Shown: positions 36,335 through 48,890 of the stretch, one piece after another
Numbering within the stretch: position 1 is the stretch's first letter
Layout: each line of letters begins with the position of its first letter
Source of the DNA: Sacculina carcini
Taxonomy: Eukaryota; Arthropoda; Thecostraca; Sacculinidae
Direction of reading: 5' to 3'
NCBI GenBank assembly: GCA_916048095.2
Contig: OU696579.1
Coordinates: 3,189,235-3,253,234 of the forward strand
DNA: 64,000 nt
Made by a program: the position numbers and the translations under genes
Notes under the pieces: generated by a model
Databases searched by the model: none
What the model was told of the DNA's origin: nothing
Seen by the model: the letters and a program-made list of their open reading frames with translations, nothing else

Positions 36335-36845
36335 TACTCACATGTGCCAATGAATTTTGATCAAAATTACACGCACATCACACAAAAAATGTATGTGTGT
36401 GCACACATACATTTTTTTGACACGTCTGTATTGTTCATATTACCTAAAAACTATCACAATAGGACACAGGCAGCGTTGCCGCTCATGATGGCCAGACAAA
36501 CTCGCTGAATTAGCCAGGCAGTTTCACGCTTCTCGCCTGTGCGCTCTGTGATATTTCGACCGATGTGCTTGCGCACATATACATACATGCATCTGCTAAT
36601 TTAGCACACCGTGTGACTTACGTCTACACAGACATACCAACACATACTGGCAGACAAACTAACGTCATACACTTGAATTCCCAGCTCAGAAATATAACTA
36701 TTGATGCACACGCATTATTCACTGCTACCGTTACTCTGAATATAAAAGCCATCGATTGAATCAATAAGTGATTTACTTGATTTACTCGACTGATTGTGTT
36801 CGACTGACGATCGATTTCATCGTGGCTAACAGGCTGTGGACATTC
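36335..36845 (+). repeat. LTR-like dispersed repeat, copy 2
   Basis: Second copy of the repeat at 29805-30110, same orientation, about 80% alike by eye. It has TATAAAAGCC where copy 1 has TATAAGCC and keeps 'gccatcgattgaatcaataa'. It extends further at the right end ('ctaacaggctgtggac'). No coding region adjoins it. Confidence 0.55.
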
Positions 36846-37329
36846 CTTGTTCTCCATATCGAATTAAACATATGTGTCATTAATATTTGCGATGAAAGGC
36901 GTATATTTTGATTTTCAACTGTTCCTTTTTTGTGACACTTGTATTTTGAATTAATTCAACGGCTGTTTTAACGTACCATGTGTTTTTGAAAATTTGTCTG
37001 TAAATAAAATAAAGTAGGGATACATAGTAGAGGAAATTCCTTCGTTAAAATGATAATTTGATTTTTGATTATGCCACTATCGCATGCTTTTCACTGAGTA
37101 GCTCGGGGATTTCAATACAAACTTTGTTTAACATCATATTGTGCTTGACAGGATCAGTTGTACCTGTATAGTTTCAATTTACTTTGCGACATGCCTCCTA
37201 CTTGTAAAGTCCCGAGAGAAAAACTATGTCTACTCGTTCCCACACGGAAATAATGTTTATCGGAGAGCCAGTCGCACTGGTGGCTGGTAGTAGACTCCCA
37301 ACAGCAAGACAGATCATTAACCCATTATC

Positions 37330-37640
37330 ACCCATTAACGTCAAAAATGCCCAAATCGGTCATGTTCGATACTTGTGCACACGTATTTCTCTGATATCAC
37401 GACAACCTCAAAATTGACCGAAATCGGTCATTTTCGATACTTGTGCATACGTGTTCCACTGACATCACAAAAACGTCAAAATTGACCGAAATCGGTATTT
37501 TTGGATACTTGTGCACACGTGTTCCACTGACATCACAAAAACATCATAATTGCCCGGAATAGATCATTTTCGATACTAGCGCGCACGTGTTCCACTGATA
37601 TCACGAAAACGTCCAAATTGACCGAAACCCATTATCACCT
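37330..37640. repeat. Four 68-bp tandem units
   Basis: 'cgatacttgtgcacacgt' or variants recur at 37368, 37436, 37504 and 37572, exactly 68 bp apart, each followed by 'ccactgacatcacaaaaac' or similar and 'aaattgaccgaaatcggt'. The array is bracketed by 'acccattatcacc' at both ends, which may be the ends of a host element. Confidence 0.9.
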
Positions 37641-39455
37641 GGCGTCCAGAAAATTGGACACTAGAAAAACGCTAAAGTGACTTTATCTGACGGTATTAGA
37701 GTGTAATACTATGATGAGGAGTAACCCTGAGCATCAACCTCTGCCATAAAACGGGCGGCGCAGCCAAAGCCAAAATTTAGTACGTGTTGTGAGCCAGTAC
37801 AATGCCAAGTTGCATCATGGCGGCTGCACGGCGTCGCTCCGGTTGAGTCATATTGCTCTACTTTCTTTACTACATGTTTGTATTTGCATAACACTACTTT
37901 AACACGCACATGAGTATTGTAGCTGTGAATTTAAATCATCAATAGGTATCGCATGTGATATGGCTTTGATTTATAACAGTTTATTTATGGCTGTCCATTT
38001 TTCTGGCTGGACATTCATTACCTTGGTTCATTCACATAATGATCTCGATATATACGGACGCTCTTTTGATCATTGCTAGCTTAGGTATTATAAATAATTA
38101 ATTAAATCTATTAATTTTTGATAATTGAAATCATTTAGGGTTCTACCGATGAGATGATATGTTTATGTATTGTAACAAAAGATCATGTATTGTATTTGAT
38201 CAAAAGTGACATTCGTTGAAATGTATATTCAAACTCACGAATGTTTTTCCCTGGAAAATGACACCAATAACGAAATAAACAACAATAAAGAGATACACTG
38301 ACACGCACAATATCAATTGAACCCCACACCCAGTACAGTACAGTAGCGTGATATAAACCCACACGTTCCAGCGTATAGACCGGGTTTACGTAATAAGCTG
38401 TGCAACGCAATTATGCACTGACATATTGTAAGTTCTGCTTCGCCTCCGCCATGGTGAAGAGTCACAGACAATGGATGATGACGACGATGGATGATGTATT
38501 TTATGCAGTAATATGAAGCAATGACGCTGTACCAAACAATATACACATTGAATACCCGCACGCACAATCATACAACGCCCGTTCACACAACGCCCAATCC
38601 ACACAGCCAACACGATAACACCACTTGTCCACACTGATAACCGCTGACACACACTGCCTATCGATCACAGTGCTTGATACATACACGCGTTTCCACATTT
38701 CAACGACACACGCGCACGCACACACATACGACCATTCACACTAACACAACGCACAACTACAACTGTACAACGCACAGACAGGAATCCATATATATACATA
38801 CGCATATACTCACTCACGCTCAAACGCCATAAACTACGCACACATAAACACCCACACCTCCTCCTGAATCTTAAGATTCACATAAACGACATACTCTCCT
38901 CTGCCTACTCATTTCGCTTCGTCGTGGCTCAACGTGCGATTCATAGTCTGTTGGATCCGTACTCCTGCGAAATTGAAGGTGTATTGGTGACTCGTCCGAA
39001 CATTCATCGTGATGGTGTTGACATTCATGTTCCATCCTCCGACGAACATCTTTTAGATGATCAGATCAGATCAGATCAGAGACGAGAGTTTGGCCTTTAC
39101 AACGGCACTCTCTGATGCTATTTGTATTTTATCTGTTAACACACAACAGTGCCTTATGTTGGCACTCGAATAACCAGTCTATACACATAGATATGTACCT
39201 TAAATTACAGTTATCAATGCATATACTCACCCTAAACTGGCACACAACACATTACACACTATATATATGCATACAACCTATAAACCACATAACACGTTAT
39301 ATAGCATAGCATAGTTGTTTTCCACGTATTAACATCCACCCCCACCTAGGCATATGTCCAGATTTACTCGAACAATTTACAATTTACAATGCACACTCAC
39401 ATGACACATGTATACAACACACAAGTTAACGCATACATATAACACAATATATAAT
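37641..39455. other. No confident gene
   Basis: Intron sequence, CA-rich at 38690-38860. A 64-codon open stretch at about 38890-39114 (LLDPYSCEIEGVLVTRPNIH) has coding-like composition and ends in a gatca repeat, but matches no family known to me. It could be a fragment of an old transposon or a retrocopy. Confidence 0.4.
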
Positions 39456-41830
39456 CTATATATATAAAAGAGATCCTCTCTGTGTGTGTGTGTGTGTGTG
39501 TGTGTCTGTGTGTGTGTCCCACCCTCCTTGGTCCATTTTCTATGAGCTGCTACTCGGCCATCACTTGGCCTACCCGCTAAAAATTTATACCATCATGTTG
39601 GAAATTTTCTTGTCTACACTGTAGGTTAAATTTTTAATTGTAAAAATAGAACCAAAAAAAGTTATAGCGGTCAAAAGACAAAATGAACCCTGAAAAATGC
39701 GAAAATTTTGGTCAATTTTATGTAGACTACTCCTCCTGAACCAGCAATGGTACAACTATACATATTATACCACTGTGTAGAAAATTATCTGTTCTACTCA
39801 ACAAACTATAATTCATACCCAAAAATTAAATATAAGACATGTAAAATGGAAAAAAATTCAATCTACATTCCAAATTTTATTCAAACTCCACGCGTCCGAT
39901 TTTCTATACTTTTTTCTCTATTTCTCAAAAACTAATTATCACACATCTAAATAAATAATACAATCATGCTGGAAATCTTGTTTGCTACAACACGGTATAA
40001 TTTCTAATTTTCCAAAGTGTTTTAAAAAAAGTTACGGTGGTGTGAAGTGTAAATGACAAAGTCAAAAAGGCAAAATTAGCACACAAAAACGTGAATATTT
40101 TGGTCAATATTCCGCTATCTATTCCTCATAAACCAGCAATGGTACAGCTATAAAAATTATACTATTGTGTAGATAATTTTGTGTTCTACAAGAAAAGTTA
40201 TAATTTATACCCACAAATGATACAAAAAACGTGTAAAATTGGCAAAATTCTCAAATACATCCAAAATTACACTTGAACACCGGGGGACTAAAATGTATTC
40301 ATTTTTCTACTATTTCTCAGTAAATATTTGTTACACATAAAAATAAATTATACCATCGTGCTAGAAATCTTGTTCTCTACAATACGGTATAATTTGTAAT
40401 TTTCCAAAGTGTATCTGAAGGAAGTTACGGCGGTGTAAAGTCAAAAGCACATATTACCAATTTGACAGCTATTATGCGCACTTGCGATTACACAGGAATA
40501 TACACCGATTAAATTTCACTGAAGCCCAATCACAATTAAGAATGCATCATATTAGCTCCAGGCATGGATGGTGTGGTTTTATTGGGTACAGTTTAATTAA
40601 TGCTACACTATACTGAATAGAAAGGCTTTATTCTCCTCAATATTTACACATGAATTTTTCCGCACGACGGGCGGGTAAAATGCTACTGGGAACAAAGAAA
40701 ACTACTGAATTTTACTGTGTAATTTAATTGGTTCAATTTCAAGTTGCATAAGGATACGGGTTGTAATATCATGCAATGCCAACTATATGCATCTGCTGTT
40801 TTAGCGGAAGCATTAATCTGGAATTATAGAGATGACAGAAAGTTACATTGTTTTGATAGTGTTACACTTCTGAATTACTACACACGAAGGACGGGTGTGA
40901 ATTTGAGCAGTGTTGAGGGAAAAAACTTCGTCAATAATTAATACAAGAATTTACAAATTTGACTTTTTCTCTTGGTCGGTTTTCATCATTTTTTTGTGTT
41001 TGTTTCGTGTTTGAGTTCTGAATTATTCCGCACGACGGGCAGCTTTATATATGAGGGGGGTTGTGGAAAAACATGTTTTCTAAATTGAAACATAAATTTC
41101 ACATTTAGACTTTTATATTGGCTAAATCTTTCCTATGGGTTTGTTTTTCTTTTTCAATTTGCACTAATTATTTTATGAATTGAATATTTATTATATTTTA
41201 TGAACTGTTCCGCACGACGGGTGGGCTTAAATGTATCTATAAAGAGTGGGTTTAAATGATAGCGAGGTATATGATATTTTGCTAGCAGTAAATATTCCAG
41301 CGATAAAAGTAGAATACCTCTTGAGCAAATGATGGTGGATAATGATGTGAACCTTCAAATATATTTTGCGATCTGATGATATATGTATTAGGAATAATAC
41401 GTAGCAGAATATAGATTACATAATATAATATCGGCTGTAATATCAAGGCCTGTAATATCGGTGTAATCCAAAAAATAACAACTGTATGAATATGATGCAT
41501 TGGTGGAAGCATTAACCGGGAATTATGAGATAATATTATGGAAAAAAGTTCATATATATACTAATTTTTTTATTGTTATTTTGTGTTTACATTTTGAAAT
41601 TATCCCTGACAACAGGCGGGCTTAAGTATGAGGCGGGTTGACTGAATAATATGCCGTCAATTATTAGAATAAGAATATGCAAATTCAGAACAGGAATTTT
41701 CTATTGGTATAGATTTTACAATTTAGAGTTAATATATTAGACTGGCTGTTTGCATTTAAATATGTATTACTTTTGTTTTATTAATTGTTCCGCACGACGG
41801 GTGGGTTCAAACATTCAATTTTACCGTGTG
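39456..41830 (+). mobile_element. Helentron-like repeat, copy 2
   Basis: Begins CTATATATATAAAAGAGATC, then CTCTC, a long TG run and CCCACCCTCCTTGGTCCATT. It then has three ~340-390-bp units with GTTACGG(C/T)GGTGT (reverse complement of the motif in copy 1) and continues with AT-rich DNA holding CGCACGACGGGCGGGT blocks near 40665, 41030, 41210 and 41790. Order and content are the mirror of copy 1, so it lies in the opposite orientation. No helicase or Rep ORF. Confidence 0.45.
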
Positions 41831-41960
41831 GAATGAATCCATATACAAAACTCACGGGCTTGACTTCAAGATCCAGACTCACTTATGTAAATGTGACTTA
41901 AATGGTGTATAAATATATCGCATTATGCAACAAATGTGAATTTAGCTGCCTTACTTTGTG

Positions 41961-42032
41961 GACTCCGTGGTGCAGTTGTTAGCACACCCGCCTCACAAGC
42001 GGCAGGTCCGTGGTTCGAAACCCGGCGGAGCA
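41961..42032 (+). tRNA. tRNA-Val(CAC)-like SINE head, not a functional tRNA
   Basis: Acceptor GACTCCG/CGGAGCA pairs at five of seven positions. The D-arm is GTGC...GCAC, the anticodon loop CTCACAA gives anticodon CAC (valine), and the B box GGTTCGAAACC is perfect. The T-stem (CGTGG/CCCGG) and two acceptor pairs are broken. With a SINE body attached it is best read as a pol III promoter of the SINE, not a host tRNA gene. Confidence 0.6.
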
Positions 42033-42250
42033 GAATTTCATTGGGCGAATTCTACAATCCCACAGCCCCTGTCAACCCAGCAGTAAATGGTACCAGATAT
42101 TAGTCATGAGTTGTGCCATGCATTCTGGGGAGGTGGCCCTCTCTAATACGTCTTACGTCCTTGTGGCGCCATAGCGTGGAGAGGGTCGGTTCTGCGGAGA
42201 ACAGGAACAGTGATCGGCAGAACAATATAAACACAAACAAAACGCACATC
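41961..42250 (+). mobile_element. tRNA-Val-derived SINE
   Basis: A tRNA-like head (41961-42032) is followed by a body with 'tcaacccagcagtaaatggt' and 'accagatattagtcatgagt', then an A-rich/aaacacaaac tail. A tRNA head plus a body of this kind makes a short interspersed element transcribed by RNA polymerase III. The body string is like the conserved central domain seen in several animal SINE families (from memory). It lies 3' (minus-strand sense) of the Gypsy pol and may have cut that element's end. Confidence 0.7.
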
Positions 42251-42333
42251 ACTAGCCACACTCAAAACTCACTTATACAGCAAAAAGCAACAACGTATAT
42301 ACATCGACGCATCTGGAACACTAGTGTGTGTCG

Positions 42334-45300
42334 TTAAACATCATCACGGTACCGCACTGGTATTTTGATTACCCTGCCGCACCGCGTCTTCACAGGCGAC
42401 ACGGCATGACTGTCACTGTCAGCCTGTTCATCCTTCGCCACGCCGTTATCACGACCATGCTTATTTGTCGGTCTTTCTGGCGATGTTGAGTCCTTGTCAG
42501 GCGACGTTGTCTTCTCCGGAGTACCAGGCTCTCTGGCTGGTGTAGCTCGGAGGAACCGGCGGTTGCGACGGTAGGTTCTGCCCTCCGTAGTCCGCACCAC
42601 GTAGTCTCTCGATGACGTCTTGGCGGTCACCTCGGCCGGCTGCCACTGTTTACCTCCGTCTATCGGTTGAACATGAACTCGCTCACCGACTGAAATGGGC
42701 GGCAGCCGATGCCGTCCAATGTAGCGCTCAGCCCAGATCTGCTTCTTCGTCTCGACCTGCTGCTTCACTTGCTCGCCACTTATAACTTGAGGGGCAAGAC
42801 GAGACGGGTGAGTCGGAACAACAGTCCTCGTTCGACGACCCAGTAGGCGTTGTGCTGGACTCAGGTTCACTCCTTCTTGCGGTGTGTTTCTCAAGTTCAG
42901 CAGTCCTATATATGGATCCTCATTCGCAGAATGACATCTCGTCATTACGCGTTTAACAACCTTCACTGCTGCCTCGGCAACTCCGTTAGACTGTGAGTTA
43001 CCCGGAGACGAAGTCACGTGAGCAAAGTCCCACTTTTTGGCAAAATCTTTGAACATTCGGCTAGTGTACTGCGTGTCATTGTCGGACACCACGGCATCTG
43101 GTATGCCATATCTAGCAAAATGCTGCTTCAGCTTGTGGATAACGTTCTTCGACGTCGGCTCAGGTAAGAAATCCACCTCTGCATACTGACTGTAATAATC
43201 AACAGTAACCAAGTATTCTCGACTTCTGAATGTGAACAAATCAGTGGCAACTTTCTCCCATGCTCGCCCAGGTACAGAATGACATATCAACGGTTCTTTG
43301 TGGTTGCTCACCGAATCACTTGCACATATGTCACAAGATTCCACATATACTGATACTGTCTCCAACTGTTACTGATACTGTCTCCATACTGTTTCCACAT
43401 ACACAGATACTGTCACAAGATTCCACATTCCACATATACTATACTGTCGGATATCACTCGACATTCCTGGCCAAAAAATCACATCTCTCGCTCGTCGTAA
43501 ACACGAGTTTACACCCCCATGACCTGCATGCACTCTTTGCATCATTTCTCGACGCATCGACTGAGGTATGATCACTCTAACACCTCTGAGTAAAATACCA
43601 TCTTGAGCTACAACCTCATCTCTGCAGTGGTAGTACGGCAGTGCTTCAACAGGAACAGATGTCTTCTCATCTGGCCAACCGGACATAACTACTCGTTGAA
43701 GAGTCATAAGACTGCCATCTTGACTAGTCGCATCTCGAACAACAGCCAACCGCTCCGGCTTGAACGGTGTGATGCTCAAGTTGTGTAGATGTTCTTCATC
43801 TGTAGTCTCCTCGGTCGAATCGGGTGCCCGAGACAATGCATCCGCCAATGGTAAGTCAGCACCACGGCGATAGTTCAGCTTCACGTCGTAATTCTGGATC
43901 ACCAACAGCATAGACTGGAGACGTCTCGATGCCAAGTTTACCGGCTTGCTCGTTATGCTGACAAGTGGTTTGTGGTCGGTAATAACCACCACAGGACGTC
44001 CAAAGGTGTAGTGATGAAATTTCTCGAGACCGAATTTCACCGCTAACAACTCCTTCTCGATCTGCGCGTAGTTTCTCTCCGCTGCTGTCATTGCACGACT
44101 TGCAAACGCAATTGGTTTGCCTTCTTGCAGCAGAGCACTTCCTAGACCATAGCTGCTGGCATCGTTTTCTAGCACGAGTTTCTTGCTGGGGTCATACAGT
44201 GTCAAACAGGAATCACTCATAATCATATTCTTGATTGTCTCAAATGCTTTTTGTTGCACATCTGACCAGTTCCACGGAACATCTTTTCTGGTCAGGTTTA
44301 CCATCGGATGAATTATGTCAGAGCACTGGGGCAAATATCTCGATAGATAATTCACCATCCCGAGGAATCTTCTCAGTTCAGGCAATGACTCAAGAACAGG
44401 ATATTCTGAAATGGCCTTCACTTTCTCTGGATCTCTTCGCAGTCCGTCTTTGGAAATCACATGACCCATAAAGGTTATGTGATCAGATCGTAGAATCATT
44501 TTCTCTCGGTTCAGCTGCAGTTTTTTCTCGCGGCATCTCTGCATAAACGCTTGTAGTCGTTGATCATGTTCCGCTGTATCTTTGCCGTGCACGATCACAT
44601 CGTCGGCGATGCAGACTACTCCATCCAGTCCAGATAGCGATTCGAGGAGTTTTTTCTGGAATATATCAGCAGCTACTGACAATCCAAATGGTAACCGAAG
44701 CCATCGGTACCTCCCACAACACGTTTGAAACGTTGTCAGTACGCTTGATTGTTCATCGAGAACAACATGCCAGTAGCCAGAGGCTAAATCTGCTTTTGTG
44801 AACACTTTCGACATTGAAATCTCATGAAGAGTCTCTTCTAGGACCGGCATCGTGAAGCGTTCTCTTACCAGTGCTTCATTCAGGTCCCTTGGGTCAATGC
44901 AGATTCGTACAGACCCGTCCTTTTTCTTGGTACACACCATCTGACTCACCCAGTCAGTGGGCTGTGTCACTGGAACAATTACACCTAGTGCGTCAATCTG
45001 TCCAACTCATTCTTCAACAGTGGTCGCACAGATATAGGCACTCTTCTGTCCGGCATCACTGTTGGCTTGACGTCTGCTTTCAATTTCAGATGATGAACAC
45101 CCGGCAGTGTTCCCAGTGAGCCGTTCATCACGTCACTGTAACCTGACATCTCCACCTTATTCACTCGAACAAAATTCTCTTGCTGCACTTTCACAAGTCC
45201 CATTTGAACGCTTGCATTCAGGCCCAGCAGTGGAGTACGGTTTCCTTTGCACACAATAAACTCCACAGACCACTTCTTCCCATCCTTGGGGTTTCGCACG

Positions 45301-46370
45301 TTCGTTCTTGTGACACCTATGGGATTCACATGTCCATCGTCCCATGTTTTCAGAACAGTTGTCGTTGGTGCAATCTTGTCTGTCTTGACGTATCTGACAG
45401 GCAGCACATTGATACTCGACCCGGTGTCAATCTGAAAATTCACCGTCGTTTTGTTCACGATCATCTCACACTTTACCTCTTTTCGGTCTACGTTCTCACG
45501 TGACATAGCGTTCACACATTCTGCATCTGATGAGTTACTTTCCACGTTGTTTACTCTCTTGGCGTGCTTCCCGCCTGCTCTCTGCCCCGCTCGGCACATG
45601 CTAGCAAAATGGTTCAACTTTCCACATGTTCTGCGCTGCTTCTTGTAGGCTGGACACGACTCTTTGTTCATACGGTGACTTCTACCGCAAAAATTGCAGC
45701 TGGCTGTGTGTCGGGTACCACTCGCCACGCTGCCTTGTGACCCTTTCGCCACGCGGTTCACTGTCTCTGGATACATTTTCCGAGTCTTCGCTGTCGCATT
45801 CTCGTATGCCCTGCACTCATCAATACAGGCATGCAGTGTTATGTTACGCACTTTCAACAGACTCGTTCGGAGCTGATTATCTCGAACACCAAGAACTATT
45901 CGGTCTCTTAGTACTGAATCAACGCACTCTCCACAGAAATCACATGTTTTCAGCATCACTCTGAGATCTGCAAGGAAACTGTCAAAAGTTTCATCTTCTT
46001 TCTGCTCTCTCCCGTGAAATATATATCGCTCGAAAGTGACATTGACTTCTCCAACTGAGAAACTGTGAAATTTAGCAATGATTTCACTCACCGTGCGCTC
46101 AGTCTCGTCTGTATCAAATCCAAATCCATTGTACGTCCTCAGGGCGTCGTCAGACAGGCAATTCAAAAACATCGCCACCTGCACCTGCATTGGGTGCGTA
46201 CTCATACCTGAAAGTACGTAGTACGAGGACCATCGCTGATGGAAAATCTTCCAGCTCTCAGCAGGGTTGTCTCCTGGCGTGAATCTCTCTGGCGGCCTCA
46301 CACCCGAAATCGCGGCGTGCCTCACCACCGACTCACTTTGACTCAAATTGTTGTTTGATACACTGTCCAT
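42334..46370 (-). pseudogene. Ty3/Gypsy gag-pol polyprotein
   Basis: The start is taken as ATG at 46370 (MDSVSNNNLSQSESVV) because codons further upstream lie in the LTR of another element. Gag has RPPERFTPGDNPAESWKIFH and a CNFCGRSHRMNKESC / TCGKLNHFASMC pair of zinc knuckles, the second missing its first Cys. Protease has FQIDTGSSINVLP (active-site DTG). A one-base frameshift near 44998 leads to RT: DWVSQMVCTKKKDGSVRICI, RLPFGLSVAADIFQKKL, catalytic VCIADDVIVHG. RNase H: LVLENDASSYGLGSALL. Integrase HHCC and DDE: VATDLFTFRS, VVSDNDTQYTS, SQSNGVAEAAVKVVK. A roughly 100-bp duplication at 43335-43440 breaks the integrase zinc finger. The C-terminus ends IPVRYRDDV. Confidence 0.88.
43335..43440. 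repeat. Local duplication disrupting integrase
   Basis: Repeats of 'gatactgtctccatactgtt' and 'cacaagattccacatat' interrupt the expected IRQ-YVESCDICA reading. The string 'gtcacaagattccacat' stands on both sides, so it looks like slippage or gap-filling duplication. Confidence 0.8.
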
Positions 46371-46388
46371 ACTGTTTCTATGACAGAT

Positions 46389-46753
46389 TGTAGCGCGGTG
46401 TATCAGCAAGGCACCGCTGCCTACATACCACGTGGCTGCACTCTCTCCGCTCTCTCCAGAGCGCCCACACGCTGCTGGCTTGCAAGAGCATCGTGCCACT
46501 GGGCGTGGCTTCAAGCGTTTGCGGACGTTTCCGCCAGGCGCCGCCACGGGCACTGGCTGCGGCATCTGGCGTGTTTGTACGTGTGTGTGTATTTGTGTGT
46601 ATGTAATTCATCACTGATGAATTGACTGATGAATCATCAGTCAATTCATCAGTCGTCAAATAAACTCTCGCGAGAGTACTGTGTTTCACTGGTGTAGCGT
46701 GGCGGCGCGATGCCTAACATCTCAGCATTGCGTCGCCTAACGACTCCGCTACA
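46389..46753 (+). repeat. 5' LTR of the short LTR element
   Basis: 365 bp, TG...CA ends. It contains a small palindrome (ATCATCAGTCAATTCATCAG region) and an AATAAA signal in 'gtcaaataaactctcg'. Confidence 0.85.
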
Positions 46754-46754
46754 T

Positions 46755-47256
46755 TGGTGACCCCTGTGGGAACATTCTTTCCTTCTGTTTTGTTTGCTTT
46801 GCTTTTCATCGTCTTCATCCTCGCGTTTTATCTTCATCATTTTCGGATTTTTGTCAAAACTTTCTGCCGGCTCAGGAGGCTGCACGCGGCCATCACCATC
46901 AACGCTATCGCTGCACGGACGCGTCACCTCGACACAGCAGCGACAGCGGCCGGCTCCGACGGGTGACAGCCAAGCTGGACGGCCCCCGGCAACGACGTCT
47001 ACACCACAGATATGCGCGCCTCGCCGACTCACTGGCGGCGCCTCAGCCTGGGCCTCATTCAGTTTTCCCACCCCAGCCAAGCACACCACAACGCAAAAGC
47101 CTCCTGCAGCTCCAAAATTTCGCCGCTCGCCTTTCTCAAATCGCATCGTTCACCTCATCGTCACACATCTTCCACCACTCGTCATCATTCCAACACCGTC
47201 ACATCTTCGTCGTTCGTCCTCTCCGTGGCCGCCCGTCTAGGGGGGGGGGGGAGATG
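46755..47256 (+). other. Internal region of the short LTR element
   Basis: It starts TGGTGACCCCTGTGGG (primer site) and ends in a run of twelve or more G and GAGATG before the 3' LTR. Open stretches on both strands are C/T-rich and show no Gag or Pol motifs. Likely non-coding. Confidence 0.7.
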
Positions 47257-47340
47257 TGTAGCGCGGTGTATCAGCAAGGCACCGCTGCCTACACACCACG
47301 TGGCTGCACTCTCTCCGCTCTCTCCAGAGCGCCCACGCGC
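47257..47340 (+). repeat. 3' LTR, left piece
   Basis: 84 bp nearly identical to the start of the 5' LTR, cut at 'gcccacgcgc' by the GGACCGAC end of the Mutator-like element. Confidence 0.85.
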
Positions 47341-47810
47341 GGACCGACATAGGTTTCGTCCACAAGGTAAAACTGCCACACAATTCTGCCGCTCTCATAC
47401 TCTTTCTACGCGTGCCACAGTGGCCGCGTTCAAGTGGCGTGGCTGATGCGTGCGTGATGAGTCATGGTCGTTTTTGTCCACACTCAGTGGTTTTCAAACT
47501 TGGTGTATGTGGTCGAATTGTCCACACTCGTGATACGGCTCAGGCGGTGCTGTTTTTGACTAATTCCAGTGTTGAGCAGGAAATTGAGATTAAGTTGACT
47601 AAGTTTGTCATTCCTTTCAAGAGCTAATATAATTATACTTTGTAATAACCTGTATACGTATACGTATTCAGGATTAATCACACTGGTATGCGCATTATTG
47701 TGTATATGAGTATTATGCCAACTCGTGCATTATATGAAATATTTAGATGTAATTATTTAACGATGTTGATGGTTTGACTGATGGGATGTTGAACACATTG
47801 TCGCACACAT
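47341..47810. repeat. MULE left terminal inverted repeat
   Basis: Pairs with 57388-57834. Differences such as 'ggccgcgtt' versus 'ggctgcgtt' show divergence. A partial second copy of its inner part ('gattgagttgactaagtttg') lies at 47826-47880, a subterminal duplication. Confidence 0.8.
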
Positions 47811-47881
47811 TTAATCGACTAGAGATTGAGTTGACTAAGTTTGTTATTCCTTTCAAGATCTAATATAAATATACTTTGTGT

Positions 47882-48199
47882 TAATGTCATTATGTCAAAT
47901 AGTATTATCATTATATAAATAGTAATGTCATTATATAAATGTTTTCAAAGATTTTGATGTAGTTATTTAACGATAGAATGGTTTGGCTGACGGGATGTTG
48001 AGCGCATTGCACTGATATTTTCTCCTTGTTATGTTTGCTTTGCATTTCATAAAATTGTATTTTCGCATAATAGTTCAACATACGTCAATGTACTGGGGAG
48101 TACGGCTACACGGATGAGTACAATTACACCGGCTCAAGCGATGCTGTATTTTGGCTAATTTCAGTGCTTCGTTGAAATTCACTAGTTCGGATTTAGAGC
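47882..48199. other. No gene seen
   Basis: AT-rich interior of the MULE with no recognisable ORF. Confidence 0.5.
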
Positions 48200-48890
48200 A
48201 ATCTAGCATTTAAAGCTCGGGTACCTGGGGGATGCGATCATGGTAAAATTTACTCAAAGAAATTATGCCTAGCCCATGCATTGCTGTTTACTGAAAAATC
48301 TGGGTATGCAATGGGGATGCGAGAACAGACTGCTGATTTCCAAGGGGTGGGAACACTGAGAAAGGTTAAGAAACTCCAATTTAGGGCAAAGTCAAGATCG
48401 GCCCGGTACATAAAATACGGTGTTTTCAGTTCAATTAACCCGGCCCGGTGCAAAAAAATCGGTGTTTTCAGTTCAATTAACTTGTCAGTGGAAATATACG
48501 TGGCCAGAGACCTCAAACGGGCACACTGTCATGTGTTTTTCCGACAAAAACTCATTATTGCTGCCAGCACTCAGCCCCTGGACGCGCATGATCGACGTCA
48601 CCTTATAATATATCTACCCGATCAGCACCAGACGCTCGACACCTCGGCAGATAAAAGCGACAGTGCTAATCGTCCCGAGTGACAGCTGTTGCAATATGCA
48701 TTATGATGCTATCATTGAACCACACCCACAAACACTGTGTTGCTGCAGCCAATACCGTACAAATGTTCATAGCAGCGGATTCCACACCATGAGATCTCTC
48801 AACAAACAAGGGTTAAGTGGTGCGAGAGCTGACTGCTGATTTGTAAACGGTGCCAACACTGAGAACGGTTAAGAACCATTGACATAGAAC
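48200..48890. repeat. hAT-like MITE pieces related to 1713-2468
   Basis: Two similar ends are seen. The first is at 48310-48375: 'gatgcgagaacagactgctg' with 'aacactgagaaaggttaaga'. The second is at 48815-48882: 'gtgcgagagctgactgctga' with 'aacactgagaacggttaaga' then 'accattg'. The outer end read in reverse, CAATGGTTCTTAACCGTTCT, resembles the hAT-type ends of 1713-2468. Limits are uncertain. Confidence 0.5.

Noticed and set aside
38890-39114. Host exon ending in a GATCA repeat
   Set aside because: Coding-like composition but no recognisable domain, splice sites or conserved motif; left as unclassified.
41961-42032. Functional tRNA-Val gene
   Set aside because: T-stem and acceptor mismatches plus an attached SINE body point to a SINE head.
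45157-45964. ORFs opposite the Gypsy gag-pol
   Set aside because: Shadows of the real minus-strand coding frame, with no family resemblance.
42334-46370. Endogenous retrovirus with envelope
   Set aside because: No envelope-like ORF follows the integrase; the frame ends at RYRDDV and the next sequence is SINE-like DNA.
46371-46565. N-terminal 65-codon extension of the Gypsy Gag
   Set aside because: These codons lie in the LTR of another element on the opposite strand, joined by insertion (AGAT duplication).
46389-46753. 5' LTR of the minus-strand Gypsy gag-pol
   Set aside because: The primer site TTGGTGACCCC, the polypurine tract and the paired LTR piece all fit a plus-strand element; no primer site faces gag here.
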